Assembly (NCBI GenBank): GCA_963755395.1 | Contig: CAVWJJ010000001.1 | Coordinates: 310,001-374,000, forward strand | DNA: 64,000 nt | Origin: DAHVFK01 sp963755395 | Lineage (GTDB): Bacteria; Pseudomonadota; Gammaproteobacteria; Burkholderiales; SG8-39 | Direction: 5' to 3' | In this document: in pieces, positions 54,327 to 63,060 of the stretch | Position numbering within the stretch: the first letter of the stretch is position 1 | How the letters are laid out: each line of letters opens with the position of its first letter | Notes under the pieces: model-generated | Database searches by the model: none | The model's input: the letters and a program-made list of their open reading frames with translations, nothing else | What the model was told of the DNA's origin: nothing | Position numbers and translations under genes: made by a program

Positions 54327-57101
54327 TCAGGTCAGCTTACCGTGGCAGTGCTTGTACTTCTTGCCCGACCCGCAGGGGCAAGGATCGTTGCGCCCGACCT
54401 TTTGCGTCGGACGAACGGTCGGTTGGGGCTTCTTGGCCGCCGCCGATGCGAGCGCCTCGTCCTCGGCCCCGAGCTGGACGTCGTCGAGGCTAGGGTGCTG
54501 CATGCGGATGTTCTCTACATGCTGCTCGTCGTCGACCTCGGCTAGCGCCTCCGTAGCGCGGATCTCCACCACGGCGAGGGTCTTGGTCACTTCAAGCTTT
54601 ACCGATTCGAGCATGGCGCCAAAAAGCTCGAAGGCCTCGCGCTTGTACTCCTGCTTCGGGTTCTTCTGCGCGTAGCCCCTCAGGTGGATGCCCTGCCGCA
54701 GATGGTCAAGCGCCGCCAGGTGCTCCCGCCAGTGACCATCGAGGATCTGCAGCATGACATAACGCTCATACTGACGGAACGACACCTCAGCTCCTTCCGG
54801 AACCTTGGCCGCGTAAGCCTCGTTCGCCTTCTCGATCACGCGCTCAAGCAGCGTTTCGTCGTGCAGATCGGGCTCCTTATCCAGCCACTGCTTGAGCGGC
54901 AGGTCCAGATTGAGCTCCGACTTGAGCGTCGCTTCCAGGCCGGCGATGTCCCACTGCTCTTCCACGCTCTCCTCGGGAACGTGGCTGCGGACGACGTCGG
55001 TCAGCACTCCCGCCCGCAAATCCGCGATCCTCGCCGAGACGTCCTGCGATTCGAGCAGCTCGTTGCGCAGCGCATAGATTGTCTTGCGCTGATCGTTGGC
55101 GACGTCGTCGTATTCGAGCAGCTGTTTGCGGATATCGAAGTTACGCGCCTCGACCTTGGTTTGGGCCGATTCGATCGAGCGCGACACCATCGCATGCTCG
55201 ATCGCCTCGCCCTCCGGCATCTTGAGCATCACCATGATTCGGTTTATCCGGTCTCCGGCGAAGATCCTCAGCAGCGGATCCTCGAGTGCAAGGTAGAAGC
55301 GCGACGAGCCCGGGTCACCCTGGCGTCCGGCCCGGCCCCGCAGCTGGTTATCCACCCGGCGCGACTCGTGGCGCTCGGTGCCGATGATGTGAAGTCCGCC
55401 GGACGCCACCACGTCGTCGTGCAGCTGTTGCCACTCGGATCGCAACTTTTCGATCCGTGCCGCCTTGTCCGGCAGGAGAATCGCTTCGTCCGCCTCGATC
55501 AGCTCGACCTGCTTGTCGACGTTACCGCCTAGTACGATGTCGGTACCGCGGCCGGCCATGTTGGTGGCGATGGTGACCATCTTGGGCCGTCCGGCCTGCG
55601 CCACGATCTCGGCCTCTCGCGCGTGCTGCTTGGCATTCAGCACTTGGTGCGGCAGCTTGTCCTTGTCCAAAAGCGATGACAGTAGCTCGGAGTTCTCGAT
55701 TGAAGTAGTGCCGACCAGCACAGGCTGTCCGCGCGTGTAGCAGTCGCGGATATCATCGATGATTGCCTTGTATTTCTCCGGCGCGGTGCGGTAGACCAGG
55801 TCGAGGCGGTCATCCCGGATCATGCGCTTGTGCGTCGGCACGACCACCGTCTCGAGACCGTAAATATCCTGGAACTCGAACGCCTCGGTATCCGCTGTGC
55901 CGGTCATGCCCGCCAGCTTGCCGTAGAGGCGGAAGTAGTTCTGGAAAGTGATCGAGGCGAGCGTCTGGTTCTCGTTCTGGATCGAAACCTTTTCCTTGGC
56001 CTCGACCGCCTGGTGCAGTCCGTCTGACCAGCGGCGCCCCTGCATCAACCGCCCGGTGAATTCGTCGACGATGATCACCTCGCTGTTCTGCACAACGTAA
56101 TGCTGGTCGCGCAGGAACAGGTGGTGCGCGCGCAGCGCCGCGTACAGCTGGTGCACGAGATTGATATAGGCGGGCTCATACAGGCTCGCGCCCTGCGGTA
56201 GGAGGCCCACACGCGCCAGTACCTCCTCGGCCCGGGCATGACCCGACTCGGACAGCAGGATTTGGTGATTCTTCTCGTCGACCCAGAAGTCGCCCGGGCC
56301 GTTCTCCTCCTTCTGTCGCGTGAGCAGCGGCGCGACCTCGTTCATCCGGACGTAGATTTCGGTCCGGTCCTCTGCCTGTCCCGAGATGATGAGCGGAGTG
56401 CGCGCCTCGTCGATCAGGATCGAGTCCACCTCGTCAACGATCGCATAGTGCAGGCCGCGCTGATACTTCTCCTCGACGTGCATCGCCATGTTGTCGCGCA
56501 GATAGTCGAAGCCGAATTCGTTGTTGGTCCCGTAGACAATGTCCGTGGCATAGGCCTTACGCTTCTCGTCCGGCTCGAGCTGCGGGATATTGACTCCAAC
56601 AGTCAACCCGAGAAAACCGTAGAGCTTGCCCATCCACGCCGCGTCGCGTTGCGCGAGATAGTCGTTCACGGTCACGATGTGAACCGCGCTGCCGCCCAAT
56701 GCGTTGAGGTATGCCGGCAGCGTCGCGACCAGCGTCTTGCCCTCGCCCGTGCGCATCTCGGCGATCTTGCCGTAGTGCAGCACCATGCCGCCGATCAGCT
56801 GTACGTCGAAGTGGCGCATCCGCAGCGTGCGTTTGCCCGCCTCGCGCACCACGGCAAAGGCCTCGGGAAGCAGCTTCTCGATCGCGTCCTTCAGCGCCTC
56901 GGTGCGCTCTTCCTCGGCTACGCCGGCCACACTGTCGGCGATGCGTTTCCTGAATTCGTCGGTCTTGGCACGTAGCTGCGTGTCGGTCAGTGCCGCGATT
57001 TCCGGCTCGAGCGCGTTGATGCGGGCGACCTTGCGCGAATACTGCTTGAGCAGCCGCTCGTTGCGGCTGCCGAAGATTTTGGTGAGAACGTTTGGGATCA
57101 T
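54327..57101 (-). CDS. secA: Preprotein translocase ATPase SecA
   Basis: A 924-residue SecA. It has AEMRTGEGKTLVATLPAYLN (Walker A), VDEVDSILIDEARTPLIISG (DEAD motor), a PPXD and helical scaffold with TNMAGRGTDIVLGG, RGRAGRQGDPGSSRFYLALE, and a C-terminal zinc tail CPCGSGKKYKHCHG that binds SecB and lipids. It drives Sec-dependent export at the inner membrane. The start is ATG 57101. An extended -10 promoter lies about 90 nt upstream. Confidence 0.97.
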   Translation of the reverse strand: MIPNVLTKIFGSRNERLLKQYSRKVARINALEPEIAALTDTQLRAKTDEFRKRIADSVAGVAEEERTEALKDAIEKLLPEAFAVVREAGKRTLRMRHFDVQLIGGMVLHYGKIAEMRTGEGKTLVATLPAYLNALGGSAVHIVTVNDYLAQRDAAWMGKLYGFLGLTVGVNIPQLEPDEKRKAYATDIVYGTNNEFGFDYLRDNMAMHVEEKYQRGLHYAIVDEVDSILIDEARTPLIISGQAEDRTEIYVRMNEVAPLLTRQKEENGPGDFWVDEKNHQILLSESGHARAEEVLARVGLLPQGASLYEPAYINLVHQLYAALRAHHLFLRDQHYVVQNSEVIIVDEFTGRLMQGRRWSDGLHQAVEAKEKVSIQNENQTLASITFQNYFRLYGKLAGMTGTADTEAFEFQDIYGLETVVVPTHKRMIRDDRLDLVYRTAPEKYKAIIDDIRDCYTRGQPVLVGTTSIENSELLSSLLDKDKLPHQVLNAKQHAREAEIVAQAGRPKMVTIATNMAGRGTDIVLGGNVDKQVELIEADEAILLPDKAARIEKLRSEWQQLHDDVVASGGLHIIGTERHESRRVDNQLRGRAGRQGDPGSSRFYLALEDPLLRIFAGDRINRIMVMLKMPEGEAIEHAMVSRSIESAQTKVEARNFDIRKQLLEYDDVANDQRKTIYALRNELLESQDVSARIADLRAGVLTDVVRSHVPEESVEEQWDIAGLEATLKSELNLDLPLKQWLDKEPDLHDETLLERVIEKANEAYAAKVPEGAEVSFRQYERYVMLQILDGHWREHLAALDHLRQGIHLRGYAQKNPKQEYKREAFELFGAMLESVKLEVTKTLAVVEIRATEALAEVDDEQHVENIRMQHPSLDDVQLGAEDEALASAAAKKPQPTVRPTQKVGRNDPCPCGSGKKYKHCHGKLT

Positions 57102-57188
57102 GAAGGTTGCGACCCGCCCGGCGGTCGGACAGCACAGGCCGGCGCGCGGACGCGGCGCCGCCTCGCCGAGGTCAAGCGGAAAGGGAAA

Positions 57189-57197
57189 ATTTTAGCA
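57189..57197 (-). promoter_or_regulatory. Extended -10 promoter of secA
   Basis: On the minus strand TGC-TAAAAT, an extended -10 element (TGn plus 5 of 6 of TATAAT), in the 123-nt gap between the M23 peptidase gene and secA. The predicted leader is about 80 nt. No SecM-like arrest peptide frame is evident in that leader. Confidence 0.5.
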
Positions 57198-57224
57198 TGG
57201 CCGCCGCAGCGGCCGGCCCCGCAC

Positions 57225-58187
57225 CTAGTCTTGCGCCTTCGCCACGCGGCGCGGCTTGGCATCCGGCAGCGTCGGGTCGGTAGCCTTCAGAAAGCGGTCA
57301 GGGTTGAGCGCGACGCCCTTGTAGCGCACCTCGAAATGCAAGTGCGGGCCGGTGGCGCGGCCAGTTGAGCCGCTCAAGCCGATTTCGTGACCACGCATGA
57401 CGATTTCACCGGTCCTGACCAAAATCTTCGACAAGTGCGCGTAGCGCGTCGACAGTTCGTCGCCGTGGTCGATCTCCACCAGATTCCCGTACTGCGGATG
57501 AGGCCCCGCATAGTGGACTACCCCACCGGCCGCGGCGAGCACCGGCGTTCCGTTGTCGACTTCGAAATCGATGCCTTCATGCATCGCCAACTGGCCCGTG
57601 AACGGATCGATGCGCTTGCCAAAGCCCGAGCCGCGGGGGCCGTGCACCGGAAGCATGGTCGGCATGACCTTACGCCGTACCGCCAAGTCGCGCAGTTCCG
57701 AGTCGAGTACGCCGTAAACGTCCGAACGGTTTTCCATCTGCTGCGATAGCAGGGCCACCCTGGACTCCAGGTCGCCGATCGAGAGGTTCTGCGGCGGCAT
57801 GGTCGAGACCGCTCCGCCCAGCCCGGGCGGCGTGCCGAGATGGATATCCGCCGACTTGATGCCGCCGAGCGACGAGATGCGCTCACCCAGCGCGTCCAGA
57901 CGAGCCAACTGCGCCTGCATCTCGCCCAGCCTGACCGCCATAGCATTGACGTTCTGCTGTACGTACTGGCGCGCCTTCTCGGCCTCTGCCCGCTGCGCCG
58001 CGGCGACCAGCTGTTCGACGAACGGGATCTTGAATTCCGATGCGTAGTGCAGCGTCGTCCAGTACGCCGCGCCGGTCAGCCCAAGCATCAGTAACAGGGC
58101 CAAGAACAACGAGGCGACCACGTGGTGCGGCGCAATGGTCACCGAGCGGGCTTTTGCCAACCGGTCGGAGATCAAGATAATCTGCAC
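57225..58187 (-). CDS. M23 family metallopeptidase with LytM domain
   Basis: A 320-residue protein. The start is GTG 58187 with GAGGAGCGG upstream. It has an N-terminal membrane anchor (VVASLFLALLLMLGLTGAAY), a coiled-coil stretch at about residues 60-160, then a LytM domain with MHEGIDFEVDNGTPVLAAAG, HGDELSTRYAHLSK and the catalytic GPHLHFEVRYKG. The zinc ligands H-x3-D and H-x-H are present, so it is probably an active murein endopeptidase rather than an EnvC/NlpD-type activator. It is encoded between secA and the division genes. Confidence 0.9.
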   Translation of the reverse strand: MQIILISDRLAKARSVTIAPHHVVASLFLALLLMLGLTGAAYWTTLHYASEFKIPFVEQLVAAAQRAEAEKARQYVQQNVNAMAVRLGEMQAQLARLDALGERISSLGGIKSADIHLGTPPGLGGAVSTMPPQNLSIGDLESRVALLSQQMENRSDVYGVLDSELRDLAVRRKVMPTMLPVHGPRGSGFGKRIDPFTGQLAMHEGIDFEVDNGTPVLAAAGGVVHYAGPHPQYGNLVEIDHGDELSTRYAHLSKILVRTGEIVMRGHEIGLSGSTGRATGPHLHFEVRYKGVALNPDRFLKATDPTLPDAKPRRVAKAQD

Positions 58188-58213
58188 GTTCCGCTCCTCA
58201 CCACGTAACCCCC

Positions 58214-58726
58214 GTGCGATTTCCCAGAATCGGCCGCTACCTCTCGACCGACGACGATTTGCAGCCCGTTGTCGCCAAAGCGCTCGAAATCCGCGCGCTC
58301 GCCGCACTCTGTACTGAATTCCTCCCACCGGAACTCGCCCCCGAAGTTCGGGCCGCCAACCTCAAGGACGGCAAGCTGGTGCTATTCGCCGCGCATTCCG
58401 CCGCCGCCGCTAAGCTTCGGCTCCTCTCTGAAAGCCTGGGCAAATTCCTGCTGAAACAAGGCACAAAGGTTAATTCAGTTTCGGTGAAGGTGCAACCAAC
58501 TACGTCACTTAAAACGGATGTTGCGGCGCACCAAAAGACCAAAATTTCCCCGGCTGCGCTTTCCGAGCTGGGCGCCCTGCACGCGCGCCTGCGCGATTCC
58601 CCCGCACGCAGGGTGCTGGGGGCGATCCTGGAACGACACGGCGCGAAGCCGCCTACATCATCACCAGCAGCCTCTCGCAAAGGAACAAGAGCAGGATCAG
58701 GACGACGACGAAAAGCGAATATTTGA
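58214..58726 (+). CDS. DciA/DUF721-like protein
   Basis: A 170-residue protein with an N-terminal DUF721-like domain: an early helix (DDDLQPVVAKALEIRALAAL), then PELAPEVRAANLKDGKLVLF, SAAAAKLRLLSESLGKFLLK and later ALSELGALHARLRDSPARRV. The tail is Ser/Lys/Arg-rich and probably disordered. DciA proteins help load the replicative helicase DnaB in bacteria lacking DnaC. Its location beside secA and lpxC is the usual one for this gene in betaproteobacteria. The start is GTG 58214; it is divergent from the M23 gene and overlaps the next gene tail to tail. Confidence 0.75.
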   Translation: MRFPRIGRYLSTDDDLQPVVAKALEIRALAALCTEFLPPELAPEVRAANLKDGKLVLFAAHSAAAAKLRLLSESLGKFLLKQGTKVNSVSVKVQPTTSLKTDVAAHQKTKISPAALSELGALHARLRDSPARRVLGAILERHGAKPPTSSPAASRKGTRAGSGRRRKANI

Positions 58727-58838
58727 ACAGCCGCCAGGCGAAGCGCAGGTACTTGCGCTCGCCACTGAGCATGTAGAGCAGCGCCGATACGCCCAGCGCG
58801 ATCGCTGCCAGCAGCCCGACGACCCGAAGCAGCAGCAT
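58653..58838 (-). CDS. Small two-helix membrane protein
   Basis: A 61-residue protein consisting of two hydrophobic helices, VVGLLAAIALGVSALLYML and YSLFVVVLILLLFLC, joined by a short basic loop (SGERKYLRFAWRLFK). I do not recognise a named family. The length, amphipathic loop and position directly downstream of lpxC (28 nt) support a real gene. It overlaps the 3' end of the DciA-like gene by 74 nt tail to tail. The start is ATG 58838. Confidence 0.65.
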   Translation of the reverse strand: MLLLRVVGLLAAIALGVSALLYMLSGERKYLRFAWRLFKYSLFVVVLILLLFLCERLLVMM

Positions 58839-58866
58839 GGCGTGCGCGAGACGCGGGCCGGCGCCG

Positions 58867-59781
58867 CTATGCGAGCTGTTGCATCAGGCCCGCGACGCCT
58901 GCAGGCGCGTCTTCGGTGCGCTCGAACGAAACCGACTCCGAGGCCGCAGCGTCCGCAAGCAACTCGCGCAGCAGCCGATTGTTGAGCGCGTGCCCCGACT
59001 TGTGCGCCGAAAACGCAGCCAACAGCGGTTTGCCGATCAGGTACAGATCGCCGATTGCGTCGAGTACCTTGTGACGGATGAATTCGTCCGCGAAGCGCAA
59101 CCCTTCTGCGTTCAAGACGCGATATTCATCCAGCACGACGGCGTTCTCCAGGCCGCCGCCAAGGGCCAAGCCCGATTCGCGCAGGTTCTCCACCTCATGC
59201 ATGAAGCCGAAGGTACGCGCGCGGGCGATCTCCTTCAGGTAGGAGGTCTGAGCGAAGTCGATTGTCACCGCCTGGCTGGAGCGGTCGATCACCGGATGAT
59301 TGAATACGATTGAAAACGAAAGCTTGAAGCCCTGATAAGGGTCGAGCCGGGCCCACTTGTCGCCGTCGCGCACCTCGACGCGCTTTTTGATGCGCAAGAA
59401 GCGCTTTGGCGCGGCCTGCCGCTCGATACCTGCCTGCTGCACCAGCAGCGCGAAGGGCGCGGCGCTGCCATCCATGATCGGTACTTCCGGCCCGTCCAGA
59501 TCGACGTAGACGTTGTCCACGCCCAGCCCGGAAAGGGCGGACATCAGGTGTTCGACCGTGTAGACCTTGACCTCGCCTTGGACCAGGCACGACGACAGGC
59601 GCGTCTCGCCGACCAGATCCGCGCGCGCCGCAATGTCCACAGGCGATGCGAGATCGATGCGTCTGAACACTACGCCGGTGTCGATGCCCGCCGGGCGCAG
59701 CGCAATGGTGACTTTCTGTCCGGTGTGCAGCCCGACCCCGGTGGCACGGACAAGAGACTTCAGAGTACGCTGGCGGAACAT
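58867..59781 (-). CDS. lpxC: UDP-3-O-acyl-N-acetylglucosamine deacetylase
   Basis: A 304-residue LpxC. The start is ATG 59781 (MFRQRTLKSLVRATGVGLHT); 19 upstream in-frame codons are not conserved. Zinc and catalytic motifs are EHLMSALSGLGVDN, EVPIMDGSAAPF, FADEFIRHKVLDAIGDLYL and AFSAHKSGHALNN. It performs the first committed step of lipid A synthesis, the removal of acetate from UDP-acylGlcNAc. It follows ftsZ by 124 nt and has its own probable promoter. Confidence 0.96.
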   Translation of the reverse strand: MFRQRTLKSLVRATGVGLHTGQKVTIALRPAGIDTGVVFRRIDLASPVDIAARADLVGETRLSSCLVQGEVKVYTVEHLMSALSGLGVDNVYVDLDGPEVPIMDGSAAPFALLVQQAGIERQAAPKRFLRIKKRVEVRDGDKWARLDPYQGFKLSFSIVFNHPVIDRSSQAVTIDFAQTSYLKEIARARTFGFMHEVENLRESGLALGGGLENAVVLDEYRVLNAEGLRFADEFIRHKVLDAIGDLYLIGKPLLAAFSAHKSGHALNNRLLRELLADAAASESVSFERTEDAPAGVAGLMQQLA

Positions 59782-59806
59782 CGGTAACTTATTGTCCTGG
59801 TTATGA

Positions 59807-59812
59807 ATTGTA
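59807..59812 (-). promoter_or_regulatory. -10 box upstream of lpxC
   Basis: TACAAT on the minus strand (5 of 6), 25 nt before the lpxC ATG, following the hairpin that ends the ftsZ transcript region. No good -35 hexamer is found at normal spacing. Confidence 0.4.
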
Positions 59813-59821
59813 GCAGACAAC

Positions 59822-59858
59822 GGCCGCAGCGCCGGCAAGGAGGAGTGGCGCTGCGACC
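59822..59858 (-). terminator. Hairpin between ftsZ and lpxC
   Basis: A 12-bp inverted repeat (59822-59833 with 59847-59858, one G-U pair) around a 13-nt loop, 48 nt after the ftsZ stop. On the minus strand it is followed by GTTGTCT, a weak U tract, then the lpxC -10 box. It may attenuate read-through from ftsZ into lpxC rather than end transcription fully. Confidence 0.4.
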
Positions 59859-59905
59859 GCTGCGCTGGGGGCGCACGGCATTAGACCGCGTCCAGCAGAC
59901 CGCGC

Positions 59906-61066
59906 TCAGTCAGCCTGCTTGCGCAGAAACGCGGGGATATCGTACTTGTCGACCCCGCTCTGCTGCAGCGCCTCGACCGTCGAGGCACGGTTGCGCCGGA
60001 TGACCGCGGGTACGGCGTCGAGCTGGTTGTAGTCGACGCCGCTGGCCACAGGCTGGTTGTCGGTGCCTGTCTTCTGCGACACCACGAGCTGAGGCTTGGG
60101 CTGACGCAGCGCCGCATGCGCGCCCAGGCCGGTCGCCACGACGGTGACGCGCAGGTCGTCGCCCATTGCCTCGTCGTACACCGCGCCGAAGATGATGGTG
60201 GCGTCCTCTGCCGCGAAACTGCGAATCGTATTCATGACCGCCTTCACCTCGCCGTGCTTGAGGCTCGAGCGGGTAGCGGTGATGTTCACCAGCACGCCGC
60301 GCGCACCGGCGAGCATCACGCCCTCGAGCAGCGGGCTGGCGATCGCCTGCTCCGCGGCGATACGGGCGCGGTCGATTCCGCTGGCCATGGCCGAACCCAT
60401 CATCGCCATGCCCTGCTCCGACATCACTGTGCGCACGTCCTGAAAATCGACGTTGATCAGCCCCGGGCAGTTGATGATCTCGGCAATTCCTGCCACGGCG
60501 TTGTTAAGAACGTCGTCGGCTGCGCGGAAAGCGTCATCCATCGTGACATCTTCGCCGAGCACGTCCTCGAGCTTGTCGTTCAGGATAACGATCAGAGAAT
60601 CAACGTGCTGGCTAAGCTGTTCGATCCCCTGTTCGGCCAGCCGCATGCGCTTGGTGCCCTCGAATCCGAACGGCTTGGTCACCACCGCGACCGTCAGCAC
60701 CCCGAGCGAGCGCGCCACCTCGGCTACCACCGGCGCGGCGCCGGTGCCGGTCCCGCCGCCCATGCCTGCGGTGATGAACACCATGTGGGCGCCGGCGATC
60801 GTCTCTTCGAGGCGCTCGCGGTCCGCCAGCGCGACCTCGCGCGCCTCCTCGGGCTTCGCCCCCGCGCCCAATCCGCTGACCCCGAGCTGGATCTGGTTGC
60901 GCGCGCTATTGCGCGCAAGCACCTGCGCGTCGGTATTGACCGCGATGAACTCCACGCCCTCGACGCCCTGCTCGATCATGTGATTGATCGCGTTGCCGCC
61001 GGCGCCGCCCACTCCGATGACCCTGATGATCGGACCTGTTGCCTGGTTGTCTACGATTTCAAACAT
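59906..61066 (-). CDS. ftsZ: Cell division protein FtsZ
   Basis: A 386-residue tubulin-like GTPase. It has IRVIGVGGAGGNAINHMI at the start, the tubulin signature GMGGGTGTGAAPVVAEVAR, the T7-loop region NVDFQDVRTVM and the C-terminal conserved peptide YDIPAFLRKQAD, which binds FtsA and ZipA-type partners. It polymerises into the Z ring. The start is ATG 61066 with a perfect AAGGAGG upstream. It follows ftsA by 42 nt. Confidence 0.98.
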   Translation of the reverse strand: MFEIVDNQATGPIIRVIGVGGAGGNAINHMIEQGVEGVEFIAVNTDAQVLARNSARNQIQLGVSGLGAGAKPEEAREVALADRERLEETIAGAHMVFITAGMGGGTGTGAAPVVAEVARSLGVLTVAVVTKPFGFEGTKRMRLAEQGIEQLSQHVDSLIVILNDKLEDVLGEDVTMDDAFRAADDVLNNAVAGIAEIINCPGLINVDFQDVRTVMSEQGMAMMGSAMASGIDRARIAAEQAIASPLLEGVMLAGARGVLVNITATRSSLKHGEVKAVMNTIRSFAAEDATIIFGAVYDEAMGDDLRVTVVATGLGAHAALRQPKPQLVVSQKTGTDNQPVASGVDYNQLDAVPAVIRRNRASTVEALQQSGVDKYDIPAFLRKQAD

Positions 61067-61108
61067 GCTGTTTTCCTCCTTGCCAAAGAAACACCCACGA
61101 AAAAGTGA

Positions 61109-62338
61109 TCAGAAATTGCGCTGAAACCACTCGCGCATCCTCGCCAGCACGGCGCGAAACGAGCCGCTCTGGCGCGAAATGTGCCCCTGCTGCACCTGCG
61201 ATACGCCTTCGAGCAACAGACCGACCGCGGTCGCGTAGCGCGGGTTGCGCACGACCTCGGCCAGGCTGCCCGTGTAGCGCGGGATGCCGACTCGCACCGG
61301 CATGTGAAAGATCTCCTCGCCGAGCTCGACCATGCCGCGCATGACCGCACTGCCGCCGGTGAGCACTACCCCGGAGGACAGCAGCTCCTCGAAGCCGGAT
61401 TCGCGCAGCACCTGCTGCACCAGCGAGAACAGCTCCTCGACGCGCGGCTCGATGACTTCGGCGAGCGTCTGGCGCGACATCACGCGCGGGCCGCGATCGC
61501 CGATTCCCGGCACTTCGATCATCTCGTTCGGGTCGGCGAGCTGGCGCAGCGCCACGCCGTGCCGGATCTTGATGTTCTCTGCTTCCGCGGTCGGCGTTCT
61601 GAGCGCCATCGCGATGTCATTGGTGATCTGGTCGCCCGCGATCGGGATCACCGCGGTGTGCCGGATCGCTCCGTGAGTGAACACCGCAATGTCGGTGGTG
61701 CCGCCGCCGATGTCGATCAGGCACACGCCGAGATCGGTCTCGTCGTCCTGCAGCACGGCGCGCGAAGAAGCGAGCGGCTGCAGGATCAGGTCGTTGACCT
61801 CCAGCCCGCAGCGCCGCACGCATTTGACAATGTTCTGCGCGGCGGATACCGCGCCGGTGACGATGTGCACCTTCACCTCGAGCCGGACGCCTGACATGCC
61901 GAGCGGCTCGCGCACGTCCTCCTGGCCGTCGATGATGAATTCCTGCCGCAGGACGTGGAGGATCTGCTGATCGGTCGGAATGTTCACGGCCTTGGCAGTG
62001 TCGATCACCCGCTCGACATCGAGCGCCGTGACTTCCTTGTCCTTGATCGCCACCATGCCGGTCGAGTTGAAGCTGCGGATGTGGCTGCCCGCGATCCCCG
62101 CGAACGCGGAAACGATCTTGCAGTCCGCCATCAGCTCGGCTTCCTCGAGCGCGCGCTGCACCGCGTTGACTGTGGACTCGATGTTGACCACGACGCCCTT
62201 CTTCAGTCCCTTGGACTCGTGCCCACCCATGCCGAGGATCTCAAGCGCGCCGTCCGGGCGCATCTCCGCCACCAGCGCCACCACCTTGGAGGTGCCGATA
62301 TCCAGCCCGACGATCAGGTCCTTGCTGTCTTTCGCCAT
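61109..62338 (-). CDS. ftsA: Cell division protein FtsA
   Basis: A 409-residue actin-like protein. It opens LIVGLDIGTSKVVALVAEM (phosphate 1), has LIDIGGGTTDIAVFTHG (phosphate 2), SSGVVLTGGSAVMRGMVELG (adenosine motif) and the C-terminal amphipathic membrane helix FRAVLARMREWFQRNF. It tethers FtsZ to the membrane. The start is ATG 62338, 5 nt past the ftsQ stop. Confidence 0.97.
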   Translation of the reverse strand: MAKDSKDLIVGLDIGTSKVVALVAEMRPDGALEILGMGGHESKGLKKGVVVNIESTVNAVQRALEEAELMADCKIVSAFAGIAGSHIRSFNSTGMVAIKDKEVTALDVERVIDTAKAVNIPTDQQILHVLRQEFIIDGQEDVREPLGMSGVRLEVKVHIVTGAVSAAQNIVKCVRRCGLEVNDLILQPLASSRAVLQDDETDLGVCLIDIGGGTTDIAVFTHGAIRHTAVIPIAGDQITNDIAMALRTPTAEAENIKIRHGVALRQLADPNEMIEVPGIGDRGPRVMSRQTLAEVIEPRVEELFSLVQQVLRESGFEELLSSGVVLTGGSAVMRGMVELGEEIFHMPVRVGIPRYTGSLAEVVRNPRYATAVGLLLEGVSQVQQGHISRQSGSFRAVLARMREWFQRNF

Positions 62339-62343
62339 TTCAT

Positions 62344-63060
62344 TCAGCCCTTCATGTCCGACACGCGCAGCGCAAAGCCGTTGGGGTAGCGCAGGTCCAC
62401 GTATTCGTGCCGCTCGGCGATCCTGCCGAGCGTCTGCGGGTAGACGTCGACGAAGCGGGCCAGCCGCGCCTCGACCGGCAGCTCGCCGGTGTCGCGCCCG
62501 AGCACCACGCTGAGTCCGCTCCGCAATTTCAACCGCCAGGCGAAGCGCGGCGTGAGAATCACGCGCTCGAGCGGATCGCCGAGCGGGGCGAGCAATGCCG
62601 CGAATCGCCGGTAGCGGAGCGTCACCTCGGCCTCGGTACCGGCGGGCCCGGCGAGCACCGGCAGCGCCGCGTCGGTCTGCGCCACGAAACGCTCGCCGTA
62701 GATGTCCACCAGCGCGTCGTCGCCCCAATGCGCGAGTGCGACGTGCTCCTCGATTGAGACTTCGAGGCCGTCGGGCCAGACGCGACGCACGTTCACCCGC
62801 CGCACCCACGGCAGCTGCTCGATGCTCTGCCGCACCGCGCCCAGGTCGACTGAAAAGAAATTGCCCGCGATCCGCCCCCGGGTCGCCTGCTCGATCTGCG
62901 CCGCAGAGGTATGCGCAAGCTTGCCGTCGACCGTGATTTCGCGCAGCGGAAAGAGAGTCGAGCGCAGCAGCAGCTGCGCGCCCGCCAGCATGAAGATCAG
63001 CAGCGCAATCCCGGTCAGGATCCCCGCCACCGAATTCAGCAGGCGCGGGTTATCCCACAT
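62344..63060 (-). CDS. ftsQ: Cell division protein FtsQ
   Basis: A 238-residue bitopic protein. A short cytoplasmic N terminus and one membrane helix (GILTGIALLIFMLAGAQLLL) are followed by a periplasmic POTRA domain (LFPLREITVDGKLAHTSAAQ) and a beta domain with PWVRRVNVRRVWPDGLEVSI. It recruits FtsB and FtsL. The start is ATG 63060, overlapping the end of ddl by 11 nt. Confidence 0.95.
   Translation of the reverse strand: MWDNPRLLNSVAGILTGIALLIFMLAGAQLLLRSTLFPLREITVDGKLAHTSAAQIEQATRGRIAGNFFSVDLGAVRQSIEQLPWVRRVNVRRVWPDGLEVSIEEHVALAHWGDDALVDIYGERFVAQTDAALPVLAGPAGTEAEVTLRYRRFAALLAPLGDPLERVILTPRFAWRLKLRSGLSVVLGRDTGELPVEARLARFVDVYPQTLGRIAERHEYVDLRYPNGFALRVSDMKG

Noticed and set aside
57102..57188. 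SecM-like arrest peptide leader before secA
   Set aside because: The leader has no open frame with a signal-like or arrest-like C terminus; only an extended -10 promoter is supported.
59803..60003. Plus-strand ORF opposite the ftsZ end with an AAGGAGG motif
   Set aside because: The AAGGAGG lies only 1-2 nt from the GTG, the product is Arg/Pro-rich without homology and it is antisense to ftsZ.
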